Source: UBA8752 sp049610565
GTDB taxonomy: Bacteria > Bacteroidota > Bacteroidia > Flavobacteriales_D > Sanyastnellaceae
Length of the DNA stretch: 29,395 bases
Assembly (NCBI GenBank): GCA_049610565.1
Contig: JBMYZR010000029.1
Span: forward strand, 1 to 29,395
Reading direction: 5' to 3'
The notes beneath the pieces were generated by a model. That model did no database searches, was not told the DNA's origin, and worked only from the letters and a program-made list of their open reading frames with translations. This document shows positions 1-8,060 of this stretch, piece after piece; within the stretch, counting starts at the first letter, position 1, and each line of letters opens with the position of its first letter. The translations under genes and the position numbers were made by a program.

Positions 1-125
1 CGACCAACATGACCGCAGCCGACGGCTACGGCGCCGTTCCGGCCGACCACCCGTCCATCGCCCAACCCGCGGCCGAAGAAGCCGTCCCGGCGGGGGTCGA
101 TCCGGAGACCGGCGAGGTCGGCTGA
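1..125 (+). CDS. C-terminal fragment of an unidentified protein
   Basis: An open frame read from base 3 ends at a TGA at 123-125. The visible 40 or so residues are rich in Ala, Pro, Glu and Gly and end in DPETGEVG, which looks like a flexible acidic tail rather than a folded domain. The gene starts outside the window, so no family can be named. It converges on the helicase gene, whose stop lies about 30 bases away. The frame is short and GC-rich, so chance openness is possible. Confidence 0.4.
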   Translation, partial: TNMTAADGYGAVPADHPSIAQPAAEEAVPAGVDPETGEVG

Positions 126-156
126 CCCATTCCGCGGGGCGGGGAAATCCGTTGGC

Positions 157-2073
157 TCAAACCCACTCCCAACAGGAGCGGTAGGCCCCGGTGTTCTCGC
201 AATGCTGGGTGAATCCGGCGTAGAAATCGTCCGTCCCGAGGGTGGCGCTGTCGCCGATGACGAGCAGGTGCATCCGGGCGCGGGTCATGGCCACGTTCAT
301 CCGGCGGTGTTCGGCGAGGAAGCCCACCGTGCCTTCGGCATTGGACCGGGTGAGTCCGATGACCATGATGTCCCGCTCTTGGCCCTGGAAGCCGTCGACG
401 GTCTGGATGGTCAACCGGCCTTCCGAGGCGATCACTTCGCTGTGCAGCAGGTCCTCCAGCAGGGTGACTTGGGCGCGGTAGGGCGCGATGACCCCGACCG
501 TGGCCTGGGGATGGGCAGCCATCAATTCCCGGACGCGGTCCACTGTGAAGGTGGCCTCCTCGGGGTTGCGGATGCTGGCGTGTGAGCGGCCGGTGGTGTC
601 CGCCTCGGGGGCGGACCGCTCCTCGTCCCAGCCGCGGCCGGCCGTATCGATGAAGGTCAGCGGCGGCAAGTCGGCCAAGGTGCGCGCCGCCACGGCCTCT
701 GCGGCCGTCAGGTCGCCGCTGTAGAAGGTGCGGTTGGGGAACGCCATGATGTCGGCGTGCATGCGGTACTGCGTGTCGAGCAGGTGGACGTTCCGGTCCC
801 GGTCGATGGCCTTCTCGAGCAGGCTCACGCCCAGGCCCGCCTTGAGCGCCGCGGGGTCCTTCACCGTGGGCGGCAATTGAAAGGCATCCCCGGCCAACAC
901 CACCCGGTCCGCGATGCGGATCGGAATCCACGCGGCGGGCTCGAGGGCCTGGCCCGCCTCGTCGAGGATGGCGGTGCCGAACCGGCGGCCGGCGAGGGCC
1001 CGGTCTGCAGCCCCCACGAGGGTGCAACAGACCACTTCGGCGGCGTCCATGGCGCGCTCAGCGAGGAACCCTTCCAGGCGGTCGGCTTCCTTGCGCAGGT
1101 CCCGGGCCTCCGCGTAGGCGGCGCGGCGCGCGGCCCGCTGGTCCGACCCGAAGGTGCGGAACTGCTTCTCGGCCTCCCGTGCGGCCTCTTCGGCTTGCTT
1201 CCGGAACGCCTTGACCTGCTTGTGGTCCGGATCGGCAGCCACGACCCGGTCGAGGGCGCGGTCCACCACCGCCGGGTCGACCCGCATGGGGTGGCCGATG
1301 CGGACCACATTGAGCCCGATCGCGCCAAGCCGCTCCACGAGCAGGTCGGCCGCCGCGTTGGACGGGGTGGCGCACAGCACCTTCTCCCCGCGGCGCACCA
1401 GCGCCTTCACGAGCTGCACGAGCGTGGTGGTCTTGCCGGTCCCCGGCGGTCCGTGGAGGGTGGTGACCTCCGGCGCCGTCAGCGCGTGGGCCACGGCCCG
1501 GTTCTGGGAGGCGTTGAGATCCGGGTGCTCGAAGGGGTCCGGCTCCACGGGCTCCGGCCGGGCGTATCCGAGGATGACCTCGCGAAGCGAAGCCAGGCGA
1601 CTGGGCTTGCCATCGCGGCCTGCATTGAGGACGTCGGACAGCGCCCGCGCCATTTCCTTGAAACTCCGCTCGTCGAACCGGGCGTCCAGTACCCAGCTGC
1701 GGTGCGTGGCCTGCTCGGGCAACTCTTCCCCGTCGAGGACCACCTCCGCCTCCAAACCGCGGGCGGACCGCACGATGCCGCGGTGCGAGACCGCCTCGCC
1801 CTTGGCATCCGAAGAAGACAACTGAACGGCGGACCCTGCACGGAACGCACCGGGCTCCCCCGATTCGGCCTGGACCTCCACGGTCGGCCTGCCCCCGAGT
1901 GTGAAGGCCGTGCGCACAATGCTGACTGGGGCCCAGGTCAGGCCCTCGGCCTTGCGCCGGGCCACAGGCTGCCCTTCGAGGATGGCGGCATACCGCGCCT
2001 CTTCAGCGCGGTGCTCGGTCACGAGCGCCTCGGTCAGGGCGGACAACTCCGCGATGCTGTCGCGGTGGGCCAT
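157..2073 (-). CDS. Upf1/IGHMBP2-like superfamily 1 helicase
   Basis: A 638-residue ATP-dependent helicase of the SF1B Upf1/IGHMBP2/SMUBP2 type, expected to act on DNA or RNA in the cytoplasm. An N-terminal beta-rich region (about 45-135) precedes the first RecA domain. Walker A is GPPGTGKTTT near residue 207, Walker B is DEAGQ near 370, motif III is GDAFQLPPT near 392, motif V is VDGFQGQERD near 556 and motif VI is MNVAMTRAR near 590. A charged helical stretch (about 280-340) sits between Walker A and B, where this family carries its stalk insertion. All core motifs are intact and the length is normal for bacterial members. It starts 6 bases after the stop of the surface-protein gene, so it is probably the last gene of that transcript. 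The biological substrate of bacterial members is poorly known. Confidence 0.92.
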   Translation of the reverse strand: MAHRDSIAELSALTEALVTEHRAEEARYAAILEGQPVARRKAEGLTWAPVSIVRTAFTLGGRPTVEVQAESGEPGAFRAGSAVQLSSSDAKGEAVSHRGIVRSARGLEAEVVLDGEELPEQATHRSWVLDARFDERSFKEMARALSDVLNAGRDGKPSRLASLREVILGYARPEPVEPDPFEHPDLNASQNRAVAHALTAPEVTTLHGPPGTGKTTTLVQLVKALVRRGEKVLCATPSNAAADLLVERLGAIGLNVVRIGHPMRVDPAVVDRALDRVVAADPDHKQVKAFRKQAEEAAREAEKQFRTFGSDQRAARRAAYAEARDLRKEADRLEGFLAERAMDAAEVVCCTLVGAADRALAGRRFGTAILDEAGQALEPAAWIPIRIADRVVLAGDAFQLPPTVKDPAALKAGLGVSLLEKAIDRDRNVHLLDTQYRMHADIMAFPNRTFYSGDLTAAEAVAARTLADLPPLTFIDTAGRGWDEERSAPEADTTGRSHASIRNPEEATFTVDRVRELMAAHPQATVGVIAPYRAQVTLLEDLLHSEVIASEGRLTIQTVDGFQGQERDIMVIGLTRSNAEGTVGFLAEHRRMNVAMTRARMHLLVIGDSATLGTDDFYAGFTQHCENTGAYRSCWEWV

Positions 2074-2079
2074 GGTGGA

Positions 2080-4473
2080 TTACTGGCGGTCCCGGAGAAT
2101 CTGCAGCGGCCCCACATAGCGGAACCCGTCGCCATTCTCGGTGATGACCCCGTTGTGCTCGATGTCCTCCAGCGGCAGGCTGTAGGAGTTGATGTCGAGC
2201 ATGACGTAATACGTGCCGTCGGCCGCCTCGGTCTCATCGGGCGCCCAGGTGTTCTCGTAGTCCGCCTGGACGTAGAGGATTTCCCCCCACCGGTTGTAGA
2301 CCGTGAGCGTGGGGCCGAGGGTACTGATGGCGTTGCCCTTGATCTCGAACGCGTCGTTCTCGCCGTCGTTGTTGGGCGTGAAGACGTTGGGGATCATTTC
2401 AATGGCGCAGGGACCGAAGTTGACATCGAAACTCATCGCGTCCTCCCCGATGCAGGGGGGCGCCATGCTCACCACCACCGTGTAGACGTCCGTGGCGGTG
2501 ACCGTCAAGGCGCTGCCGGTCTCGGCGAGCACACCGTTGGCGGCGGAACTCCATTCGAACTCGAGCTCCCATTCCTGGACGCCGAGGTCGGGCACGAGGA
2601 TGTGCTCGTCCCCGATGCACAGGCCGTAGACATCCTGGTCGGGGCCGAGGGCAGGCGGCGGGTAGATGCCAACCGGCACCGTGGCGCTGGCGAGGCATTC
2701 GTCGATGTTGCCGCCGGTCATGTTCATCGTCACCGTCACGTTGACAGGAGAATCCAAACCGTCGATGGTCGCCGTCGCCCCGCTGTTGTTGCCGCTGACG
2801 GGGTTCACCGTCCCGTCGGTGGTCTCCCAGGACCAGTCGACGTTGAGGTTGCCCGACACATCGGCCGTGGAGGCGGTCAGCTCGACCGGTACGCCGCACC
2901 AGCTGTCCGCAGCGGAGAGCTCCACCGTCGGTGCCGGCTCCACCGTCACAACCATGGTGTCGGACGACGTGCAGCCGAAGTCGTTGGTCACGGTGTAGAC
3001 GTATTCGAAGATGCCCTGGTTCTCCGGCAGGATGCTGATGTTGTCACAGTCCCCGCCGTCGTCCACGATGAAGGGACCCGTCCAGTAGCTGCTGTCGCAG
3101 TCCGCGCCGATCTGCGGCGTGAAGACGATGGGATCCGGGTACAGGGCCGGATCGAAGTCGATGAACCAGTCGAAGATGAAGCCGTTGTCGGACCCCCAGC
3201 TGTCGCAGACCTCGACGGTCCAGGTGCCGTTCATGGGACACCCTTCGAGCAGGGTCCAGGGCTGGGCGGACTCATAGGTCCCGGACGGCAGGGTGCCTCC
3301 GGCGTTGTCGGCCCAGGTGCCGTTTGTGGCGGTGGGGGACCAGAAGTAATCGTAGCCCACGCCCGGTTCATCCGGCAGGGCATCGTTGTCCACGGGCACG
3401 CCGAGGAAGGTTCCCCCTCCCCCCTGCTGGTGGACGCCCATCGAACTTCCATCCGGGCAGATGAAGGTGATGGTGAGGTCGCCCATGAAGCTGTGCTCGA
3501 AGTTGATGAAGAAGTTCTCGAAATCGTCGGGAGACTCGATCACCTGGCCGGAGTTGAAGGCCGTGTAGACGATGGACGAGCTGAAGCATTGCGACTGGTC
3601 ATCCGGGATGAAGAGGCCGCCGCCGAAGTCCACCGTCGGGGTGCTGTCGTAGGTGATGCCCTCGGCCACTCCAACCACGGGGTACTCCTCGCCGGCGCAG
3701 ATCTGCAGTTCCTGGGTGGTTCCCTCGAAACTGGTGGGCGTCGACACGAGAATGAGGTGGTCCACCAGGTTGCCGTTGGGGCAGTCGTTGTTGTCGACCA
3801 GGTAGAGCTGCACGTTGTAGGCGCCGGGCTCGTCGTAGCTGTGGGTCACCTCCGGTCCGGACGTGTTGGAATTGCCGTCGTCGAAATCCCATTCCCAGCT
3901 GGCGATGAGGAAGTCCTCGGCCGCGGTCGACCCGGTGCCGTCGAATTGGATTTCCTCGCCCACGCAGATCTGCAGCGGCACGGTTTCCACCGCACCGTCG
4001 ATGGTCGTCACCACGTTGGCTTCCGGCCGTTGGCAGGGCTCCTCGCAGATGACCTCCGCGGTCCAGTTGGAGTTGTCGGTGGCGTCGGAGGTGAACTGCC
4101 AGGTGATGCAGCCGGACGCATTGACCACATCGTCCATTTGGCTCCAGATGTCCTGGCCCTGCAGGTCAAACCCGGTGTACACGCCATCCGGTGCGCCCAC
4201 CGCCTCATCGGAGAGCCACATGAAGAGGGTGTCCCCGGCGCCGAGGGCGCAGAGGTTGAAGTAGAAGTTGATGACCGGATCCGCCGGCAGGTCCGGACAG
4301 AAGGTCATCGTGAAGTCGGCGTTGGGGGAGGCATCTCCCGCGGTCAGGCCGTTGTCGACGAAGAAGAAATCACAGCCGGTGTAGGTGCCGCCCTGGGAAA
4401 TGGACACCTCCTGTGACCAGCCGGCCACGGACATCGCCACGGCGGCGAACAGAAGAAGGGTGCGGTTCAGCAT
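2080..4473 (-). CDS. Secreted PKD and P-domain protein with gliding-type C-terminal (T9SS) sorting region
   Basis: A 797-residue exported protein. It has a signal peptide (residues 1-20, hydrophobic core LLLFAAVAMSVAG, cleavage near WSQ). A PKD-type domain lies around 190-235, with WEWDFDDGN and a following SYDEPGAYNVQL strand. A proprotein-convertase P-domain-like region lies around 315-450 (HSFMGDLTITFICPDG, then GTWTVEVCDSWGSDNG and WFIDFDP). Further Ig-like beta repeats cover about 490-680. The C-terminus (about 692-790) is a CHU_C/gliding motility-associated domain: NVFTPNNDGENDAFEI, then VYNRWGEILY and DGTYYVML. In Bacteroidota this domain directs type IX secretion and surface attachment. 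No catalytic domain was seen, so an adhesive or structural surface role is inferred. It lies 9 bases after the small secreted protein and 6 bases before the helicase. Confidence 0.9.
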   Translation of the reverse strand: MLNRTLLLFAAVAMSVAGWSQEVSISQGGTYTGCDFFFVDNGLTAGDASPNADFTMTFCPDLPADPVINFYFNLCALGAGDTLFMWLSDEAVGAPDGVYTGFDLQGQDIWSQMDDVVNASGCITWQFTSDATDNSNWTAEVICEEPCQRPEANVVTTIDGAVETVPLQICVGEEIQFDGTGSTAAEDFLIASWEWDFDDGNSNTSGPEVTHSYDEPGAYNVQLYLVDNNDCPNGNLVDHLILVSTPTSFEGTTQELQICAGEEYPVVGVAEGITYDSTPTVDFGGGLFIPDDQSQCFSSSIVYTAFNSGQVIESPDDFENFFINFEHSFMGDLTITFICPDGSSMGVHQQGGGGTFLGVPVDNDALPDEPGVGYDYFWSPTATNGTWADNAGGTLPSGTYESAQPWTLLEGCPMNGTWTVEVCDSWGSDNGFIFDWFIDFDPALYPDPIVFTPQIGADCDSSYWTGPFIVDDGGDCDNISILPENQGIFEYVYTVTNDFGCTSSDTMVVTVEPAPTVELSAADSWCGVPVELTASTADVSGNLNVDWSWETTDGTVNPVSGNNSGATATIDGLDSPVNVTVTMNMTGGNIDECLASATVPVGIYPPPALGPDQDVYGLCIGDEHILVPDLGVQEWELEFEWSSAANGVLAETGSALTVTATDVYTVVVSMAPPCIGEDAMSFDVNFGPCAIEMIPNVFTPNNDGENDAFEIKGNAISTLGPTLTVYNRWGEILYVQADYENTWAPDETEAADGTYYVMLDINSYSLPLEDIEHNGVITENGDGFRYVGPLQILRDRQ

Positions 4474-4482
4474 GTCGGGGAA

Positions 4483-4899
4483 TCAGCGCTGGCCCTTGGC
4501 TTGGCGGGCAAGGTGTCGGGCATAGAGGTCCTGGCAGCGCTGGGGGCTGTGGAATTGAACGACCCCCTTGTCGCCGATTCGGAAGTTGGTCGGCAACGCC
4601 GGATCGGCATTGTAGACGATGGCCCATTGGCGGGGATCAAAGGTCTCCGGATCGAAGTCCGCCGCGGTCAACTCGGCCGTGCCATCGGCCGATGCCGTGC
4701 CGGCGAGATCGGGAAAGCCCTCGCCCTTGGTCATGTCGGCCACGAAAATCCAGCCCTCCTCCGCCACGAAGGCATCGAATTCGGGTCCGGCGTGGAGTTC
4801 AACAGAGTGCGTTGCGCCGTTCGTCTGCTGGGCGGTGGCAACGTGGGGAGCCATCCAGAACAGGGCAAGGACGGCGGGGATCAGGCGGTTCAATTGCAT
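4483..4899 (-). CDS. Small secreted protein of unknown function
   Basis: A 138-residue protein starting at the ATG whose complement is at 4897-4899. The start is chosen because it places a signal peptide at the N-terminus (MQLNRLIPAVLALFWMAP, cleavage near ATAQQ) and because a purine-rich GAAGAGGAAA stretch lies just upstream; the frame stays open a little further without a better start. The mature part is about 115 residues, acidic in the middle (TAADFDPETFDPRQW) and basic at the end (ARHLARQAKGQR), with one Cys (RCQDLY). It resembles no family I can name. It is the first gene of the tight minus-strand trio with the PKD surface protein and the helicase, so a cell-envelope role is a guess from context only. 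Confidence 0.7.
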   Translation of the reverse strand: MQLNRLIPAVLALFWMAPHVATAQQTNGATHSVELHAGPEFDAFVAEEGWIFVADMTKGEGFPDLAGTASADGTAELTAADFDPETFDPRQWAIVYNADPALPTNFRIGDKGVVQFHSPQRCQDLYARHLARQAKGQR

Positions 4900-4979
4900 G
4901 GTTTCCTCTTCACAACCCCTGCGATCGCGCAAGAGTTGCTCGAAAGTACCACATTTGCGCCCCCGCGATTCCCGATGTG

Positions 4980-6146
4980 ATGAGACTTATCGAAGTCAAC
5001 GACCCGAAAACGCGCGCGGCCTTCCACGCCGTGCCCCGCACCGTCTATGCGCACGATTCCGTGTGGATTCCGCACCTCCAACAGGACATCGACAAGGTGT
5101 TCGACGAGGACAAGAACCGCCTGTTCAAGAAGGGTGGGGTCGCCCGGCGTTGGATCGCGCAGGACGACGGGGGCCGCGGCGTCGGCCGCATCGCCGCCTT
5201 CGTCAGTCCCAAATACAGTGGCGGCATGAAGCAGCCCACCGGCGGCATCGGCTTCTTCGAGTCCATCGACGACGATGCCGTGGCCGCCCTGCTCTTCGAC
5301 GCCGCCGAGTCCTGGCTGCAGGACCAAGGCATGGAGGCGGTGGACGGGCCGATTAACTTCGGGGAGAAGGACCAGTACTGGGGCCTCCTTGTCAAGGATT
5401 TCACCTCCCTGCCGAGCTACGCATTGAACTACAACCCCGAATACTACCGGCGGTTCTTCGACGCCCACGGCTACCAGACGTATTACGAGCAATACATCTT
5501 CAGCCGGGAGATTGACCTCGGCATCCAGGAAGTGTTCGAGCGCAAGCGGGCCCAGATTGAATGCAAGGGCACCATGCGGGTCATCACGGCCCGGGACCTC
5601 ACCCAGGACCAACTGGCCGAGCACTTCTGCACGGTGTACAACAACGCCTGGGGCGGACACCACGGTTTCGCCAAGATGCCGCTCAAGCAGGCCCAGCGCA
5701 CGGTCAAGACCTTGAAGCCGGTCATGGATCCGGACATCATCTTCTTCGTGCTGGATGGGGACAAGCCGATCGCCTTCTACGTCAACATCCCGGAGCTCAA
5801 CCAGATTTTCCGGCATGTGAATGGCAACCTCAATGCCATCGGCAAACTGAAGTTCCTCTACCACAAATGGCGGGGCGCCTCCGACATCATGGTCGGCCTC
5901 GTCTTCGGGATTGACCGGGACTATCACGGCCAGGGCATCGATGGCTACCTGATTGACATCGCCGGCAAGCAGATCCAGGCGAAGGGCCGCTACACAACGA
6001 CCACCCTCACCTGGATCGGCGACTTCAATCCGAAGATGATCCGCATTGCCGAAAACCTCGGCACGGAGCGGACCCGGACCTACCACACCCTCCGCAAATT
6101 CTTCGACCCCAGCGTGGAGTTCCAGCGCATGCCCATTGCAAAATGA
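4980..6146 (+). CDS. GNAT-like acyltransferase-fold protein
   Basis: A 388-residue soluble protein. The chosen start is the ATG at 4980, because the recognisable N-terminus MRLIEVNDPKTRAAFHAVP begins there; a GTG directly before it is possible. The N-terminal half (about 1-150) contains GRIAAFVSPKY and GGIGFFESIDDDAVAALLFDAAESWL, the strand-helix pattern of a GNAT fold. The C-terminal half has FFVLDGDKPIAFYVNIPELN and GIDRDYHGQGIDGYLID, the latter resembling the acetyl-CoA pyrophosphate loop (R/Q-x-x-G-x-G/A). This suggests a duplicated GNAT-like fold of the large type seen as uncharacterised proteins in Bacteroidota. The substrate cannot be predicted. It diverges from the minus-strand trio across an 80-bp gap and stands alone before the tRNA genes. 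Confidence 0.8.
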   Translation: MRLIEVNDPKTRAAFHAVPRTVYAHDSVWIPHLQQDIDKVFDEDKNRLFKKGGVARRWIAQDDGGRGVGRIAAFVSPKYSGGMKQPTGGIGFFESIDDDAVAALLFDAAESWLQDQGMEAVDGPINFGEKDQYWGLLVKDFTSLPSYALNYNPEYYRRFFDAHGYQTYYEQYIFSREIDLGIQEVFERKRAQIECKGTMRVITARDLTQDQLAEHFCTVYNNAWGGHHGFAKMPLKQAQRTVKTLKPVMDPDIIFFVLDGDKPIAFYVNIPELNQIFRHVNGNLNAIGKLKFLYHKWRGASDIMVGLVFGIDRDYHGQGIDGYLIDIAGKQIQAKGRYTTTTLTWIGDFNPKMIRIAENLGTERTRTYHTLRKFFDPSVEFQRMPIAK

Positions 6147-6177
6147 GGGGGATCGGGTGAGGAAATTCGCCGGGAAG

Positions 6178-6207
6178 TTTGCCGGGTCGAAATCCCCTTT
6201 ATCTTTG
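6178..6207 (+). promoter_or_regulatory. Bacteroidota-type promoter for the tRNA-Lys/tRNA-Leu pair
   Basis: TATCTTTG at 6200-6207 matches the phylum's -7 box TAnnTTTG exactly. TTTG at 6178-6181 is an upstream -33 element 18 bases away. The first tRNA base is 44 bases downstream of the box. This is one of the two most complete promoters in the window. Confidence 0.75.
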
Positions 6208-6251
6208 CGCCCCCTTCCGGAGGACCCAACGGGGCCCATGGAGGATCTGGA

Positions 6252-6328
6252 GACCCCCTAGCTCAGTTGGTTAGAGCATCTCACTTTTAATGAGAGGGTC
6301 CTGGGTTCGAGCCCCAGGGGGGTCACCA
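6252..6328 (+). tRNA. tRNA-Lys (anticodon TTT)
   Basis: A complete cloverleaf. The acceptor arms GACCCCC (6252-6258) and GGGGGTC (6318-6324) pair. The D arm contains AGCTCAGTTGGTTAGAGC. The anticodon stem TCTCA/TGAGA encloses the loop CTTTTAA with anticodon TTT. The T arm has GGTTCGAGCC. The discriminator A at 6325 is followed by an encoded CCA (6326-6328). The next tRNA begins on the following base. Confidence 0.96.
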
Positions 6329-6415
6329 GCCCAGGTGCTGAAATTGGTAGACAGGCATGGTTGAGGGCCATGTGTCCATTAGGGCGTGCGGGTTCGAGTC
6401 CCGCCCTGGGCACCA
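6329..6415 (+). tRNA. tRNA-Leu (anticodon GAG)
   Basis: A class II tRNA with a long variable arm. The acceptor GCCCAGG (6329-6335) pairs with CCTGGGC (6405-6411). The anticodon stem CATGG/CCATG encloses the loop TTGAGGG, giving anticodon GAG. The T arm reads GGGTTCGAGTCCC. Discriminator A at 6412 is followed by an encoded CCA (6413-6415). There is no spacer between it and tRNA-Lys, so the two are almost certainly cut from one transcript. Confidence 0.96.
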
Positions 6416-6424
6416 GCACAAACG

Positions 6425-6452
6425 AAAGAGCCGCGGACTTCCGCGGCTCTTT
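6425..6452 (+). terminator. Intrinsic terminator after the tRNA pair
   Basis: A perfect 12-bp inverted repeat, AAAGAGCCGCGG and CCGCGGCTCTTT, separated by ACTT. It begins 9 bases after the tRNA-Leu CCA end and its 3' arm ends in TTT. Confidence 0.85.
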
Positions 6453-6585
6453 GCATTCCCGGCGGTCTGAAGGGCCGCCCGCTTCCCACCGCGCGCGCCC
6501 ACCTCCGCCGTCATCGTGTCAAAAGTACACGATTAACTTGCTCACAATCAATCCATTAGACCGGCGCTTTCCCGCAGCGACCGCG

Positions 6586-6593
6586 TACATTTG
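6586..6593 (+). promoter_or_regulatory. -7 promoter box of the ammonium transporter gene
   Basis: TACATTTG is an exact TAnnTTTG match 38 bases before the ATG at 6632. No clear -33 TTG is seen at the expected distance. The interval to the ATG contains two and a half copies of an 8-base repeat (see 6601-6622). Confidence 0.55.
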
Positions 6594-6600
6594 GCCCCAC

Positions 6601-6622
6601 CAAACCGCCAAACCGCCAAACC
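6601..6622 (+). repeat. Short tandem repeat in the amt leader
   Basis: CAAACCGC occurs at 6601-6608 and 6609-6616, followed by CAAACC at 6617-6622. It lies between the promoter box and the start codon of the ammonium transporter. Its function is unknown; it may be slippage-derived or a regulator site. Confidence 0.6.
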
Positions 6623-6631
6623 TTCCGCACG

Positions 6632-7924
6632 ATGGGCAAGAAGCTCAACTTCATCGCACTCTCCCTGTTGACCCTGTTCGCCCTGATGGGCGGCGCCCTC
6701 ACGGACACCGCCGCCCCGCTCCAAGAGGTGGCCAAGGCCAACCCCGGTGACATCGCGTGGATGATCGTCGCCAGTGCCTTCGTCCTGCTGATGACCCCCG
6801 GCCTCGCCTTCTTCTACGGGGGCATGGTCGACCGCAAGAACGTCATCTCCACCATGCTGCAGAGCTTCGTCGCCCTCGGCGTGATCAGCGTGGTGTGGGT
6901 CGTCGTCGGATTCAGCCTCTGCTTCGGGGACAGCCTCGGCGGCATCATTGGCAACCCCCTGACCTTCCTCAACTTCCGAAACGTCGGGGCCGCACCCCAT
7001 CCGGAGATTGGCGGAGGCCTTCCCTTCCTTCTTTTCGCTCTGTTCCAACTCAAATTCGCCATCATCACCCCTGCCCTCTTCACGGGCAGCATGGCGGGCC
7101 GGATCCGGTTCAGGAGCTACATCCTGTTCATGGTCCTCTTCACCCTGTTCATCTATGCGCCGCTCGCTCACATGACGTGGCACCCTGACGGGCTGCTGAT
7201 GAACCTCGGCGTCCTCGACTTCGCCGGGGGAACCGTGGTCCACATGTCCGCCGGCTTTGCCGCCCTGGCCGGTGCCGTCCACCTCGGCCCTCGCAACATC
7301 CACCGCCTCGAGCACGCCAACATCCCGTTCATCATCCTCGGGACGGGCCTCTTGTGGTTCGGGTGGTTCGGGTTCAATGCGGGCTCGGCACTGGGTGCCA
7401 ACGACGACGCCGTCCTCGCCTTGGCCAACACCCACTTCGCCTCGGCTGCGGGCATGATCACCTGGATGTTCTACGAGCGCTTCCGCGGACGGAAGATGAA
7501 TGCGGTGGGCGCCTGCATCGGGGCCATCGTCGGCCTCGTGGCCATCACGCCCGCGGCAGGATTCGTGACGATCCAGGAAAGCGTGGCCATCGGCTTCATC
7601 GCCGCCCTCGTCTCGAACTGGGCCATCGCCAAGCAGTCCAAGAGCGGGCTGGACGACACGTTGGATGTCTTCCCTTCCCACGGCGTGGGGGGCATGGTCG
7701 GCATGGTCCTGACCGGCGTGTTTGCCGCCGATGTGGGACTGACCTCGGGCCAGACCGACACCTTCATGTGGCACATGATCGCGCTGGTGGGCGTGGCCGT
7801 CTTCACCTTCGGGGCGAGCCTCCTCCTCTTCAAGCTGGTAGACCGGGCCATTCCGCTCCGCGTGACCGGATGGCAGGAGACCCTTGGCCTCGACGAAAGC
7901 CAGCACGGGGAGAAGATGGACTGA
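6632..7924 (+). CDS. amt: Ammonium transporter, Amt/MEP/Rh family
   Basis: A 430-residue inner-membrane ammonium channel. The N-terminus is hydrophobic and resembles the cleaved signal of E. coli AmtB (MGKKLNFIALSLLTLFALMG), followed by about eleven membrane segments. Family landmarks are visible: AFFYGGMVDRKN, LDFAGGTVVHMSAG, GLLWFGWFGFNAGSA and FPSHGVGGMVG. The two pore histidines that line the conduction path in AmtB correspond to residues 204 (VVHMS) and 350 (SHGVGG), and both are kept. The soluble tail is short. The usual partner, a GlnK/GlnB-type PII protein, is not adjacent in this window, so PII gating, if any, involves a gene elsewhere. It appears to be a single-gene transcript with its own promoter box. 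Confidence 0.96.
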   Translation: MGKKLNFIALSLLTLFALMGGALTDTAAPLQEVAKANPGDIAWMIVASAFVLLMTPGLAFFYGGMVDRKNVISTMLQSFVALGVISVVWVVVGFSLCFGDSLGGIIGNPLTFLNFRNVGAAPHPEIGGGLPFLLFALFQLKFAIITPALFTGSMAGRIRFRSYILFMVLFTLFIYAPLAHMTWHPDGLLMNLGVLDFAGGTVVHMSAGFAALAGAVHLGPRNIHRLEHANIPFIILGTGLLWFGWFGFNAGSALGANDDAVLALANTHFASAAGMITWMFYERFRGRKMNAVGACIGAIVGLVAITPAAGFVTIQESVAIGFIAALVSNWAIAKQSKSGLDDTLDVFPSHGVGGMVGMVLTGVFAADVGLTSGQTDTFMWHMIALVGVAVFTFGASLLLFKLVDRAIPLRVTGWQETLGLDESQHGEKMD

Positions 7925-7943
7925 ATCCCCCGCCCCCTCTTGA

Positions 7944-7979
7944 CAACCGCTGGCAAAACGCCCCACGCGCTAGCGGTTG
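7944..7979. repeat. Inverted repeat between the amt and DEAD-box genes
   Basis: CAACCGCT (7944-7951) and AGCGGTTG (7972-7979) are perfect 8-base arms with a 20-base spacer. The repeat begins about 20 bases after the amt stop and ends 7 bases before the TACCTTTG box of the next gene. It could be a terminator stem without a T-run, or an operator overlapping that promoter. Confidence 0.5.
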
Positions 7980-7986
7980 CGGGCGC

Positions 7987-7994
7987 TACCTTTG
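7987..7994 (+). promoter_or_regulatory. -7 promoter box of the DEAD-box helicase gene
   Basis: TACCTTTG matches TAnnTTTG exactly, 66 bases before the chosen TTG start. No good -33 TTG is seen at standard spacing. The long leader would fit the auto- or cold-regulated leaders known for RNA helicase genes, but no known motif is recognised in it. Confidence 0.5.
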
Positions 7995-8060
7995 TCCTGA
8001 ATCGGCGGTGGACCTGCGAACGCGCAAGGGTCGGCATCGCCACCCAGAATCCATTTCCCT

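Noticed and set aside
757..4416. A 1219-codon plus-strand open frame
   Set aside because: It lies opposite the helicase and PKD surface-protein genes, which have recognisable domains. Its own translation is Gly/Arg/Val/His-rich low-complexity text with no motif; such antisense frames arise from GC-rich third positions.
4413..4979. N-terminal extension of the GNAT-like protein
   Set aside because: The open frame runs 189 codons upstream of 4980, but the translation is Arg/Pro/Ser-rich and lies across the oppositely oriented small secreted protein gene.
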